From Oscillospiraceae bacterium (GTDB taxonomy: Bacteria > Bacillota > Clostridia > Oscillospirales > Acutalibacteraceae), in the NCBI GenBank assembly GCA_009783605.1, contig WRDE01000001.1, positions 1 through 27,803 on the forward strand: a stretch of 27,803 nt of DNA, in the 5' to 3' direction. Below, piece after piece: positions 1 through 6,328 of this stretch. Every line of letters begins with the position of its first letter. Within the stretch, counting starts at the first letter, position 1. The position numbers and the translations under genes were made by a program. The notes beneath the pieces were generated by a model. It did no database searches. It was not told the origin of the DNA and saw only the letters and a program-made list of their open reading frames with translations.

Positions 1-671
1 ACCACGCCGGGGCCGGAGACGCCGACATTGATCACGCAATCCGGCTCCCCCGGCCCGTGGAACGCGCCGGCCATAAACGGGTTGTCCTCCGGCGCGTTGC
101 AGAACACCACCAATTTGGCACAGCCGATACAGTCGCGGTCCGCCGTCGCGACCGCCGTTTCCCGGACGATTTGCCCCATCAGCGCCGCCGCGTCCATGTT
201 GATACCGGCTTTGGAGGAGCCGATGTTGACGCTGGCGCAGACGTGTTCGGTTTCGGCCAGTGCCTGTGGGATCAATCGGATCAACTCCCGGTCGCCGGGG
301 CCGAAGCCCTTCTGCACCAATGCCGAAAAGCCGCCCAAAAAGTTGACGCCGCAGGCCGCGGCCGCCCGCTCCAGCGTATGCGCCAGTAAAACCGCGTCTT
401 TGTTTTCAGCGGCGGCGAGGATCATGGCCGCCGGGGTGACTGATATCCGCTTGTTGATGATTGGAATGCCGTATTCCCGCTCGATATCCTCACCAACGGC
501 GACTAAATTTTCGGCGCGGCGGGTGATTTTATCGTATATTTTATCGCAGGCGGCGTTGATATCACTGTCTGCGCAGTCAAGAAGGGATATCCCCATCGTG
601 ACGGTGCGGACGTCCAAATGCTCTTCCTGGATCATGGTGATGGTTTCAAGTATTTCCCGGGTATTCAGCAT
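1..671 (-). CDS. UPF0210 (PFL-like, DUF711) family protein, partial
   Basis: N-terminal 223 residues of a protein that runs off the left edge. It starts MLNTREILETITMIQEE and contains IPIINKRISVTPAAMI, GVNFLGGFSALVQKGF and SVNIGSSKAGINMDA, all hallmarks of the UPF0210/DUF711 family. Members are usually about 450 residues and resemble pyruvate formate-lyase in fold; the biochemical role is not established. The start is supported by an AAAGGA ribosome site upstream of the ATG at 671. It is the last visible gene of a minus-strand operon that begins with an ACT protein (1126-1395). An ACT/UPF0237 gene directly followed by UPF0210 is a widely conserved pair, which supports the call; here another small gene lies between them. 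Confidence 0.9.
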   Translation of the reverse strand, partial: MLNTREILETITMIQEEHLDVRTVTMGISLLDCADSDINAACDKIYDKITRRAENLVAVGEDIEREYGIPIINKRISVTPAAMILAAAENKDAVLLAHTLERAAAACGVNFLGGFSALVQKGFGPGDRELIRLIPQALAETEHVCASVNIGSSKAGINMDAAALMGQIVRETAVATADRDCIGCAKLVVFCNAPEDNPFMAGAFHGPGEPDCVINVGVSGPGV

Positions 672-689
672 GATGAGAATGTCCTTTCC

Positions 690-1085
690 CTAAAATGTGC
701 TTCCTTGTTCCATCATCGCCACAATACAGGCATCTAACTTGGTCTTGGAAAACATATATGTCGGCTTGGTATCGTTGCCGGTTTGATATGTAAGATAGGT
801 GCCGTCCAGTACGCCTTCCCGGAGTATCCGGTTGAATATGCCAATATGGTCGTCGTCGAATCCGAGATAATCGGCGGCCTCATCAAGATTCATATACTCT
901 TTGAAGAGGATACTGCTGTCCATCTCCGGGAGACGGTTGACATTAATATCTCCCGTAAGATAGGTTGGCGGATACGCAACCGGCCGGTTAGTGACGGCGT
1001 TCGCAAGCATAGTCAACCCGATAAAAACAAGCACTCCCGCGATCAAGATGCTGATGACAATGGATCCCGCTTTAATCTTTGTCAT
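690..1085 (-). CDS. membrane-anchored protein with excisionase-like helix-turn-helix segment
   Basis: 131 residues. Residues 8-29 form one hydrophobic N-terminal membrane segment, followed by a linker and a C-terminal part (about 65-120) reading YMNLDEAADYLGFDDD, then an ILREGVLDGTY stretch and a final TYMFSKTKLDACI. That pattern resembles the small MerR/excisionase-type helix-turn-helix domain (EAAxYLG... REGxL... FxxxxLDA). No catalytic motif is seen. If the N-terminus is an anchor with the domain inside, this could be a membrane-tethered DNA- or protein-binding module; the orientation cannot be fixed from sequence. An AAGGGG ribosome site precedes the ATG. It lies 18 bp upstream of the UPF0210 gene and 40 bp after the ACT gene, on the same strand, so it is very likely co-transcribed. 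The function is unknown and the domain assignment is tentative. Confidence 0.6.
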   Translation of the reverse strand: MTKIKAGSIVISILIAGVLVFIGLTMLANAVTNRPVAYPPTYLTGDINVNRLPEMDSSILFKEYMNLDEAADYLGFDDDHIGIFNRILREGVLDGTYLTYQTGNDTKPTYMFSKTKLDACIVAMMEQGSTF

Positions 1086-1103
1086 GAAGATTATTCGCCC
1101 CTT

Positions 1104-1131
1104 TCTAAGCTCTAAAATCTAAGATCTAAAT
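1104..1131. repeat. heptanucleotide array 1 (TCTAARN type)
   Basis: Four consecutive 7-bp units on the plus strand: TCTAAGC, TCTAAAA, TCTAAGA, TCTAAAT. The array overlaps the end of the ACT gene, whose TAG stop (1126-1128, minus strand) lies inside it, and extends into the gap before the next gene. It is one of seven such arrays in the window. Confidence 0.7.
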
Positions 1132-1395
1132 CCGGTGCATCGCATTAAAAATATCCTCATGCATACAGTGGATGGTCAACCCCCGCCCGGCGCCGGTTTT
1201 TTCTAATCCGGCGGCAAAATCGGCGAAGGGGAGGTTGCTGGCCGACAGGTCCACCATCATCATCATCACAAACATCTCCTGCAATACCGACTGGGTCACC
1301 TCAAGTACGTTGATATTCTGTTCGGCACAGGCGGTGAATACCGCCGCCAGTATGCCGACAGTATCCCGGCCGATAACGGTGATTACCGCGCGCAT
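1126..1395 (-). CDS. ACT domain protein, UPF0237 family
   Basis: 89 residues, the usual length for the family. It begins MRAVITVIGRDTVGILAAVF, followed by INVLEVTQSVLQEMFVMMMM and VDLSASN, the classic UPF0237 ACT-domain sequence (babbab fold, related to the regulatory domains of GcvR). The ligand and target are unknown. The reading frame stays open further upstream to 1611, but the ATG at 1395 has a GGGGGAA ribosome site five bases ahead and matches the family start, so the longer version is rejected. It is the first gene of a minus-strand operon with the small membrane protein and the UPF0210 gene, and is driven by an extended -10 promoter just upstream. Its stop codon falls inside heptamer array 1. 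Confidence 0.9.
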   Translation of the reverse strand: MRAVITVIGRDTVGILAAVFTACAEQNINVLEVTQSVLQEMFVMMMMVDLSASNLPFADFAAGLEKTGAGRGLTIHCMHEDIFNAMHRI

Positions 1396-1426
1396 AGCTG
1401 TTCCCCCGTTCATTTTTATTTTTGCC

Positions 1427-1435
1427 AGTATATCA
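1427..1435 (-). promoter_or_regulatory. extended -10 promoter for the ACT/UPF0210 operon
   Basis: On the minus strand the sequence reads TGATATACT, i.e. a TGn extension plus TATACT, about 32 bp upstream of the ACT start codon. The expected -35 position holds only a T-rich run, consistent with an extended -10 type. Confidence 0.55.
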
Positions 1436-1540
1436 TAAATTAGGCAAAAAGAAAAGAAAATATTGCGGGTACACCACGACGTACACAGGTCAAACGCGAC
1501 ACAATTCACGATTTGTATGCGAATTTTTGTATTTCGGCGA

Positions 1541-1584
1541 AAATCTGTTGCCTTTTCAACAGATTTATGGTATTCTGTTGAAAA
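1541..1584. promoter_or_regulatory. three-half-site operator upstream of marR-type gene
   Basis: Three alternating half sites: TCTGTTG (1544-1550), CAACAGA (1557-1563), TCTGTTG (1574-1580). Sites 1+2 form a perfect 10-bp inverted repeat (AAATCTGTTG, 6-nt spacer, CAACAGATTT); sites 2+3 form a perfect 11-bp inverted repeat (TTTTCAACAGA, 10-nt spacer, TCTGTTGAAAA). Together they cover the -35, spacer and -10 of the promoter at 1548-1576. Autorepression by the MarR protein encoded downstream is the natural inference. Confidence 0.7.
1548..1576 (+). promoter_or_regulatory. promoter of the MarR-family gene
   Basis: -35 TTGCCT (1548-1553), 17-bp spacer, -10 TATTCT (1571-1576). It lies 67 bp before the start codon and is wholly inside the palindromic operator. 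Confidence 0.7.
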
Positions 1585-1643
1585 CGTGAATACGGTTATC
1601 CCAAAACGCACGAAAATACTTCATAAAACAGGAAGGGGAAAAA

Positions 1644-2111
1644 ATGGAAATTGAAAATGCCGCGTCAAATACATTGAACGAGGAAATCAATGAGGTGTTG
1701 GTCAACACTTTCCATCTCATTTTAAAAACCGAATTGAAGATGATTAAGGAATGTGAAAAAAATGATCTTTCGATGCGGGAGATCCATCTGTTGGAGATTG
1801 TGGGAAAAGCCGAAAACGGGATCGGCGTCTCTCAGATTGCCAATATATTTCAGATAACCGTGGCCAGCGTCACCATGATGGTTAAAAAAATGGAACAGCG
1901 GCAGCTGATAGAAAGGCAAAAAGATTCCACCGACGGGAGAAGCGTGCTGCTGCGGCTGACCGAGGCGGGGAAAAAAATCGACGCGTATCATTACCAGTTT
2001 CATCAGACGATGGTAGAACACATCACCGGGCGGCTGACGGATTTTGAGAAACAGGTTTTTTTGGGCAGTATTAAGAAGCTGAACGAATTTTTTAATATGG
2101 AGTTATTATAA
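1644..2111 (+). CDS. MarR family transcriptional regulator
   Basis: 155 residues, typical MarR length. The winged helix-turn-helix spans roughly residues 35-115: a helix reading SMREIHLLEIVG, the recognition-helix region VSQIANIFQITVASVTMMVKK, then the wing with ERQKDSTDGRSVLLRLTEAG, where DxRS/LxLTxxG is the MarR signature. The flanking N- and C-terminal helices would form the dimer interface. The overall look resembles the FabT-type lipid-gene repressors, but no fatty-acid genes are nearby, so that identity is not claimed. An AGGAAGGGG ribosome site precedes the ATG. The gene has its own promoter, overlapped by a three-half-site operator, and ends in a strong bidirectional terminator shared with the convergent membrane-protein gene at 2171-2686. 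A likely job is self-regulation and possibly control of that neighbour; effector unknown. Confidence 0.92.
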   Translation: MEIENAASNTLNEEINEVLVNTFHLILKTELKMIKECEKNDLSMREIHLLEIVGKAENGIGVSQIANIFQITVASVTMMVKKMEQRQLIERQKDSTDGRSVLLRLTEAGKKIDAYHYQFHQTMVEHITGRLTDFEKQVFLGSIKKLNEFFNMELL

Positions 2112-2152
2112 ACAAAAAAGTTGAAAAACGGCGGTTTTTCAACTTTTTTGTT
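2111..2152. terminator. bidirectional intrinsic terminator
   Basis: Perfect 19-bp inverted repeat (2111-2129 and 2134-2152) with a 4-nt GGCG loop. The arms contain A- and T-runs so that both strands end in a T-rich tract. It separates the convergent MarR and membrane-protein genes. Confidence 0.9.
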
Positions 2153-2170
2153 CAGGAGGATTCTTAGAAA

Positions 2171-2686
2171 TCAGTCTTTTTTTACGAAATGAATAATGCC
2201 GGTACCCGCGGTTGCGACTAAGTAGAGGATGGATCCGAGCCCGATAGTGGCTCCGAATTCAAACACGTTTGGCTGGCCGGCCGGGAAATCGGGAAATACA
2301 AACCCGATGATCAGCGCCAGCGCCATAAACCCGAACGCCAGGATCGCCAGCCATTTTGTTTGCATTTTATGTACGATTGTTTCATCCTTCTTAATCAGCG
2401 CCACAACCCCCGCCGCGAACAGCGCCGCAGCGCACGCGACCGACAGGATAACCAGGATGACGCTCAGGGTGGACCAGAAGATGGTTTTGTTGCTGAAATC
2501 GGTAACGAATTTGTAAAACGAGATACCCATATCCCCGCCCCTGAGCGCCGCGACACCTTGACGGGTTGCCTCCTGCGCCTCCGCCGGGATGCCCGCCGCA
2601 AAATTCAGGCAGAGCGTGGAATAGCTGAAGAACAGCGCGGCAAACGAAACGATGCCTCCGAATAGGCTGACCAAACTTTTTTTCAT
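2171..2686 (-). CDS. four-helix hypothetical membrane protein
   Basis: 171 residues with four predicted membrane segments: an N-terminal one right after MKKSLVSLFGG, two in the middle (SVILVILSVACAAALFAAGV and LAILAFGFMALALIIGFVF) and one near the end (GSILYLVATAGTGIIHFV); the protein ends in basic residues. A polar loop of about 50 residues follows helix 1 and is probably extracytoplasmic. No family is recognised. A GTT codon separates two possible ATGs; the second (2686) is chosen because the AAGGAG site sits 8 bases before it but only about 2 before the first. The gene has a near-perfect sigma-A promoter with a palindrome just downstream of the -10, so it is probably tightly repressed. The neighbouring MarR protein is a candidate regulator, although its own operator has a different sequence. 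Confidence 0.75.
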   Translation of the reverse strand: MKKSLVSLFGGIVSFAALFFSYSTLCLNFAAGIPAEAQEATRQGVAALRGGDMGISFYKFVTDFSNKTIFWSTLSVILVILSVACAAALFAAGVVALIKKDETIVHKMQTKWLAILAFGFMALALIIGFVFPDFPAGQPNVFEFGATIGLGSILYLVATAGTGIIHFVKKD

Positions 2687-2710
2687 AACCATTTCTCCTT
2701 TTTGATATTA

Positions 2711-2729
2711 TTTAGTTAAGCTAACTAAA
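2711..2729. promoter_or_regulatory. palindromic operator downstream of the membrane-protein promoter
   Basis: Perfect inverted repeat TTTAGTTA - AGC - TAACTAAA. It covers about +3 to +21 of the transcript from the minus-strand promoter 2739-2767. TAGTTA/TAACTA palindromes are typical binding sites for MarR-family repressors. Confidence 0.7.
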
Positions 2730-2738
2730 TTGTTTGCC

Positions 2739-2767
2739 ATGATACACCTTCTGTTTTTATTTGTCAA
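2739..2767 (-). promoter_or_regulatory. sigma-A promoter of the membrane-protein gene
   Basis: Minus strand: TTGACA (2762-2767), 17-bp spacer, TATCAT (2739-2744). It is followed immediately by the palindromic operator and then by the AAGGAG site and start codon of the gene ending at 2171. Confidence 0.8.
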
Positions 2768-2857
2768 CTGTTTTGCGGAAAATAAATGTGAAGTTATTTT
2801 AAAATTTAAATTTTCCGTAAATTCTCAGTTTTTTACCCGATTTTATTAAAATAATAC

Positions 2858-2886
2858 TTGCAATCGCCTTATAACAGTGATATACT
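2858..2886 (+). promoter_or_regulatory. rpsB-tsf promoter
   Basis: -35 TTGCAA (2858-2863), 17-bp spacer, -10 TATACT (2881-2886), about 150 bp upstream of the rpsB start codon. Confidence 0.8.
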
Positions 2887-3035
2887 ATTTCGGCTGTCGG
2901 TTTCCCGGCAGCCGAAATTCTCACGCGGAGTATTGTCTTTCGGCTGGGTTCCTGCCTTTTATCGAAAAAGCAGGTGGCGCGGAAGGCGCCGCGGACGAAT
3001 GTAAAAAAAACCAAAAAACAGGAGGAAAACAATCT
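2887..3035 (+). other. structured 5' leader of rpsB
   Basis: The roughly 140-nt leader holds several hairpins. Stem 1 pairs 2887-2900 with 2905-2918 (14 bp with one G-U, TTTC loop) and sits at the expected transcript start. Stem 2 pairs 2951-2960 with 2965-2974 (one mismatch, ATCG loop). Stem 3 pairs GGCGC (2976-2980) with GCGCC (2986-2990). None is followed by a T-run, so this is not an attenuator of the usual kind. Ribosomal-protein genes often carry autoregulatory leaders, and S2 regulation of rpsB-tsf is known in enterobacteria; whether this leader binds S2 is inference. The ribosome site is GGAGG at 3021-3025. Confidence 0.5.
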
Positions 3036-3767
3036 ATGGCAGTCGTATCCATGAAACAGCTGCTGGAGGCCGGTGTTCATTTCGGACACCAGACCCGGCG
3101 CTGGAACCCGAAGATGGCGACCTACATCTTCACCGAACGCAACGGCATCTACATCATCGATCTTCAAAAAACCGTCCGCAAGTTGGAGGAGGCCTACATG
3201 TTCGTGCGCGATCTCGCGCTGGACGGCCAGACGGTGCTGTTTGTCGGCACCAAAAAGCAGGCTCAGGATTCTATCCGCGAGGAAGCCGAACGGGCCGGCG
3301 GTCATTTTGTCAACGCCCGCTGGTTAGGCGGTATGCTGACCAACTTCAACACCATCCGCGGCCGGATCAAACGGTTGGCCCAGCTGCGGGCGATGGAAGC
3401 CGACGGCACCTTTGACCTGCTGCCGAAAAAAGAGGTCATCAAGCTCAATCTGCAGATCGAGCGGTTAGAAAAATTCTTGGGCGGCATCAAGCAGATGAAC
3501 AAGCTGCCGGGCGCGCTGTTTGTGGTCGACCCGCGCCGGGAGAAGATCGCCGTCGCCGAAGCGCGCAAGCTCGGCATCCCGGTGGTCGCCATCGTCGATA
3601 CCAACTGCGACCCCGACGAGGTGGATTATGTGATCCCCGGCAACGATGACGCCATCCGCGCGGTCAAGCTGATCGCGTCGGTCATGGCCAACGCCATCCT
3701 CGAAGGCAATCAGGGCAGCGACATCGCCCCGACGGCGGAGGACGAAGGGGAAGAAGGGTCTGAATAA
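3036..3767 (+). CDS. rpsB: 30S ribosomal protein S2
   Basis: 243 residues. It begins MAVVSMKQLLEAGVHFGHQT and contains the S2 signatures RRWNPKMATYIFTERNGIYI, ARWLGGMLTNFNTIRGRI and a PGALFVVDPRREKIAV stretch; it ends with an acidic tail (TAEDEGEEGSE). S2 sits on the 30S body/head junction, binds protein S1 where present, and is needed for initiation. The frame is open further upstream to 2877, but GGAGG lies 10 bases before the ATG at 3036 and the family start matches there, so the extension is leader DNA. It is followed by tsf after a 136-bp gap that holds a foldback heptamer element rather than a terminator, so the two genes are probably co-transcribed. Confidence 0.98.
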   Translation: MAVVSMKQLLEAGVHFGHQTRRWNPKMATYIFTERNGIYIIDLQKTVRKLEEAYMFVRDLALDGQTVLFVGTKKQAQDSIREEAERAGGHFVNARWLGGMLTNFNTIRGRIKRLAQLRAMEADGTFDLLPKKEVIKLNLQIERLEKFLGGIKQMNKLPGALFVVDPRREKIAVAEARKLGIPVVAIVDTNCDPDEVDYVIPGNDDAIRAVKLIASVMANAILEGNQGSDIAPTAEDEGEEGSE

Positions 3768-3773
3768 CATTAT

Positions 3774-3850
3774 AGTGACGAGTGACGAGATGCAGACCAG
3801 TCATTGGCAGCAGACAAACCAATACTAACCACTCATCACTCGCCACTTCT
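3774..3850. repeat. foldback heptamer element between rpsB and tsf
   Basis: The left arm has two AGTGACG units (3774-3787) plus AG. The right arm has TACTAAC, CACTCAT, CACTCGC and CACTTCT (3823-3850). Left 3774-3789 and right 3832-3847 are inverted copies of each other (14 of 16 positions), separated by about 42 nt. It begins six bases after the rpsB stop. The rpsB-tsf transcript would carry the hairpin. Confidence 0.65.
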
Positions 3851-3903
3851 AACGGCGTCCCCGCGTATAAATTTTTAATCATAACTAAAAGGAGATTACT
3901 ATA

Positions 3904-4827
3904 ATGGCATTTACCGCGAAGGATGTACAGGCGCTGCGCGAGAGAACCGGCGCCGGTATGATGGATTGTAAAAAAGCGCTGACCGAGACCGACGGCGATA
4001 TGGAGAAAGCGGTGGATTTCCTCCGCGAAAAGGGATTGGCTGCCCAGGCGAAAAAGGCCGGCCGGATCGCCGCCGAAGGCGTCGTATTTGCCACCGTCGA
4101 TACGGCGGCAAAAGTCGGCGCGGTAGTCGAAGTCAACGCCGAAACCGATTTTGTGTCGAAAAACCCCGATTTTATCGCTTTTGTGGAATCGGTGGCCGCC
4201 GCCGTCATCAAATATAACCCGGCGGATGTGGAAGCGCTGCTGCCGCTGCCCTGCGCCGGCTACGGCTCGGTGGAGGAAGCGCTGCGGGACAAGATTTTTA
4301 TCATCGGCGAAAACATGAAGATCCGCCGGTTTATCCGGTATGAGGGCGACTGCGCCGCTTATGTCCACGGCGGCGGCCGGATCGGCGTGCTGGTAAAATT
4401 CAGCGCCGACGCCACAACCGCCGGCGGCGCCGCGCTGGCCGAATGCGGCAAGGACGTGGCGATGCAGATCGCGGCCCTCAACCCGCTCTATTTAGACGAG
4501 GCGGCGGTCCCGGCGGAGGATATCGCCCGGGAGCGCGAGGTGCTGATCGCCCAGATCAAAAACGACCCGAAACTGGCCGACAAGCCCGCCAATATCATCG
4601 ATAAGATGGTGGACGGCCGGATCGGCAAGTTCTATGAGAACAACTGCCTGCTCAAACAGGCCTTCGTCAAAAACGGCGATATCACCGTCGCCCAATATGT
4701 CGCCGATTGCGCCAAAGCGGCCGGCGGAGCTTTCTCGATCGCGTGCTTCACCCGGTTTGAGAAAGGCGAAGGACTGGCAAAGCGGGAGGAAAATTTCGCG
4801 GATGAAGTCGCGAATATGATTAAGTAA
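3904..4827 (+). CDS. tsf: elongation factor Ts
   Basis: 307 residues, a full-length EF-Ts. The N-terminal UBA-like domain reads FTAKDVQALRERTGAGMMDC and KKALTETDGDMEKAVDFLRE; the core begins with NAETDFVSKNPDF, the conserved TDFV region that contacts EF-Tu. It acts in the cytoplasm as the guanine-nucleotide exchange factor that regenerates EF-Tu-GTP. The AAAAGGAG site lies 9 bases before the ATG. Its order behind rpsB is near universal. The TAA stop is also the first base triplet of a ~230-bp repeat that recurs after the next gene, with a strong hairpin terminator 17 bp downstream. Confidence 0.98.
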   Translation: MAFTAKDVQALRERTGAGMMDCKKALTETDGDMEKAVDFLREKGLAAQAKKAGRIAAEGVVFATVDTAAKVGAVVEVNAETDFVSKNPDFIAFVESVAAAVIKYNPADVEALLPLPCAGYGSVEEALRDKIFIIGENMKIRRFIRYEGDCAAYVHGGGRIGVLVKFSADATTAGGAALAECGKDVAMQIAALNPLYLDEAAVPAEDIAREREVLIAQIKNDPKLADKPANIIDKMVDGRIGKFYENNCLLKQAFVKNGDITVAQYVADCAKAAGGAFSIACFTRFEKGEGLAKREENFADEVANMIK

Positions 4828-4841
4828 TCAACACATGCACA

Positions 4842-4879
4842 AGAAATCATTGCCGCGCCTTGGCGCGGCAATGATTTCT
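4842..4879 (+). terminator. hairpin terminator after tsf
   Basis: Perfect 18-bp inverted repeat (4842-4859 and 4862-4879) with a TT loop, GC-rich at the top and A/T-rich at the base. There is no long T-run after the stem; the 3' arm ends TTTCT. Confidence 0.75.
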
Positions 4880-5024
4880 ATCTGCACCGACGCATATAGT
4901 CGGAATTTAACACATGGGATACTTCAATGAGAGTACCACGTAAAAAAATAGCGTGGAATTGGATTATATTGGAAATTCCGGGTTTATTTTATTTATGTCG
5001 AAAAAGTGAAAAAGCCATACCGGC

Positions 5025-5053
5025 TTGACAAGGCACTTAAAAAAATGTAATAC
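5025..5053 (+). promoter_or_regulatory. promoter of the dockerin-MltG gene
   Basis: -35 TTGACA (5025-5030), 17-bp spacer, -10 TAATAC (5048-5053), 55 bp before the start codon, at the end of repeat copy 1. Confidence 0.75.
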
Positions 5054-5108
5054 TTTTAGTTATGATATGATTGATCTCATAAAGACATCATAAGGCAGGA
5101 GTATTGTT

Positions 5109-6128
5109 ATGCTGCGAAAACGCATGTATTCTACGGTCGGGTTATTGTTGTCGCTGTGCCTGTTCACCGGTATCTTTCAGCCGGTACAGGCGGCGTTTCA
5201 ATGGGGTGATGTGGATGGTGACGGCAAAATCGGCGTGGGAGACGCCCGGCTGATCCTGCAATATCTGGTTGGAAAGACCGCGCTTACGCCGTCGCAGCTG
5301 GCTGTTGCGGATGTGGACGGCGACGAAAATGTGACGATAGCCGACGCGCGGAAAGTATTACAGTATTTAGTAGATAAAGTTTTTTCAATAAACCCGCCGT
5401 TACCCCTGACTGTCCGGGTCACTATTCCGGAGGGAAAGACGTTGGATGAGATCGCGGCGCTGTTAGAGAAAAAGCGGGTTTGTCCGGCAACGGATTTTTA
5501 CGCGGCGGTGCAAAACGGAGATTTTTTCGACTATGATTTTATTCGGGATCTTCCGGAATCGCCGGGGCGCGGTCACCGGCTGGAGGGATATCTGTTTCCC
5601 GATACATATGAATTTTATACCGACAGCTCCGCTGCGTCGGCTATCCGCCGGATGTTGAATAATTTTACCAACAGGATCGTCCCGCTGCGCCCGATTCTGG
5701 CCGAAAGTGACCGCACAATTCATGATATCGTGCTGATGGCTTCTATCATCGAGCGGGAGGTATACAGCGCGGCCGATATGAAAAGGGTCAGCCGGGTGCT
5801 GCATAACCGTTTGCATAATCCGGCGGAGTTTCCCCGTCTGCAATGTGATTCCACCGGCGAATATGTGGACAAAGTCAACGCCGCGGGGTATATCACATTA
5901 AAAGATGAGGATTATAATACTTATCAGCGCCGCGGAATGCCGGCCGGGCCGATCAGTAATCCGGGATTAAACGCGCTGACAGCGGCGGTTTATCCCTCGG
6001 AAGAGGCATCCGTGATATCCTGCTATTTTTTCGCCTCCGATATCACCACCGGCATCACGTATTTTTCAAAAACCTATGCCGAGCATGTCGAGATATGCGA
6101 GCGGTATAAAATCGGGGTCCACCAGTAA
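5109..6128 (+). CDS. secreted dockerin-MltG (endolytic transglycosylase) fusion
   Basis: 339 residues. Residues 1-28 are a signal peptide (MLRKR, a hydrophobic core, cleavage after VQA). Residues 33-56 and 67-90 are two dockerin repeats with calcium-loop motifs DVDGDGKIGVGDA and DVDGDENVTIADA, each followed by an LQYLV helix: a type I dockerin. From about 100 the protein is YceG/MltG: a LysM-like remnant (VTIPEGKTLDEIAALL), LEGYLFPDTYEF (159-170), the catalytic region MASIIERE with the predicted Glu at 215, LQCDSTGEYV, and NTYQRRGMPAGPISNPG (270-286). MltG cleaves nascent peptidoglycan near the synthesis machinery and is normally held by one membrane helix; here the anchor is replaced by an export signal and a dockerin, so attachment through a cohesin is inferred. 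GGCAGGAG precedes the ATG. The gene stands alone between two copies of a ~230-bp direct repeat. Confidence 0.92.
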   Translation: MLRKRMYSTVGLLLSLCLFTGIFQPVQAAFQWGDVDGDGKIGVGDARLILQYLVGKTALTPSQLAVADVDGDENVTIADARKVLQYLVDKVFSINPPLPLTVRVTIPEGKTLDEIAALLEKKRVCPATDFYAAVQNGDFFDYDFIRDLPESPGRGHRLEGYLFPDTYEFYTDSSAASAIRRMLNNFTNRIVPLRPILAESDRTIHDIVLMASIIEREVYSAADMKRVSRVLHNRLHNPAEFPRLQCDSTGEYVDKVNAAGYITLKDEDYNTYQRRGMPAGPISNPGLNALTAAVYPSEEASVISCYFFASDITTGITYFSKTYAEHVEICERYKIGVHQ

Positions 6129-6141
6129 TCAACACATACAC

Positions 6142-6181
6142 AAGAAATCATTGCCGCGCCAAGGCGCGGCAATGATTTCTT
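6142..6181 (+). terminator. hairpin terminator after dockerin-MltG gene
   Basis: Perfect 19-bp inverted repeat (6142-6160 and 6163-6181), AA loop, same stem as after tsf. The 3' arm ends TTTCTTG. Confidence 0.75.
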
Positions 6182-6328
6182 GTCTGCGCCGACGCATATA
6201 GTCGGAGTTTAACACATGGGATACTTCAATGAGAGCAGCGCCGTGCAAAAAATTATTGCGTGGAAGCAGACTATATTTGGATATTTCCGGTTTTTTTATG
6301 TCGAAAAAATGAAAAAAGCTGCACTTGC

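Larger units (their letters stand above)
4825..5053 (+). repeat. direct repeat module, copy 1 (terminator + promoter)
   Basis: Starts exactly at the tsf TAA and continues with TCAACACAT, a long GC hairpin, the small hairpin CCGAC-GCATATA-GTCGG, the phrase TTTAACACATGGGATACTTC, then a less conserved stretch sharing ATGTCGAAAAA, and ends in a TTGACA-17-TAATAC promoter. The same order recurs at 6126-6357. The first ~115 bp are nearly identical; the rest is roughly three-quarters alike by eye. Confidence 0.85.

Noticed and set aside
1396..1611. Longer N-terminus for the ACT protein
   Set aside because: It reads through the promoter and operator region; the ATG at 1395 has a strong ribosome site and gives the family length.
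1644..2111. Naming the MarR gene fabT
   Set aside because: The protein resembles FabT-type repressors in size and pattern, but no fab genes are adjacent and the operator sequence is not one I recognise for FabT.
2877..3035. Longer N-terminus for ribosomal protein S2
   Set aside because: The extension translates the hairpin leader; the ATG at 3036 has GGAGG and matches the S2 family start.
2799..3305. 168-codon open frame opposite rpsB
   Set aside because: It lies antisense to the conserved rpsB start and promoter; GC-rich codon use in rpsB produces such shadows.
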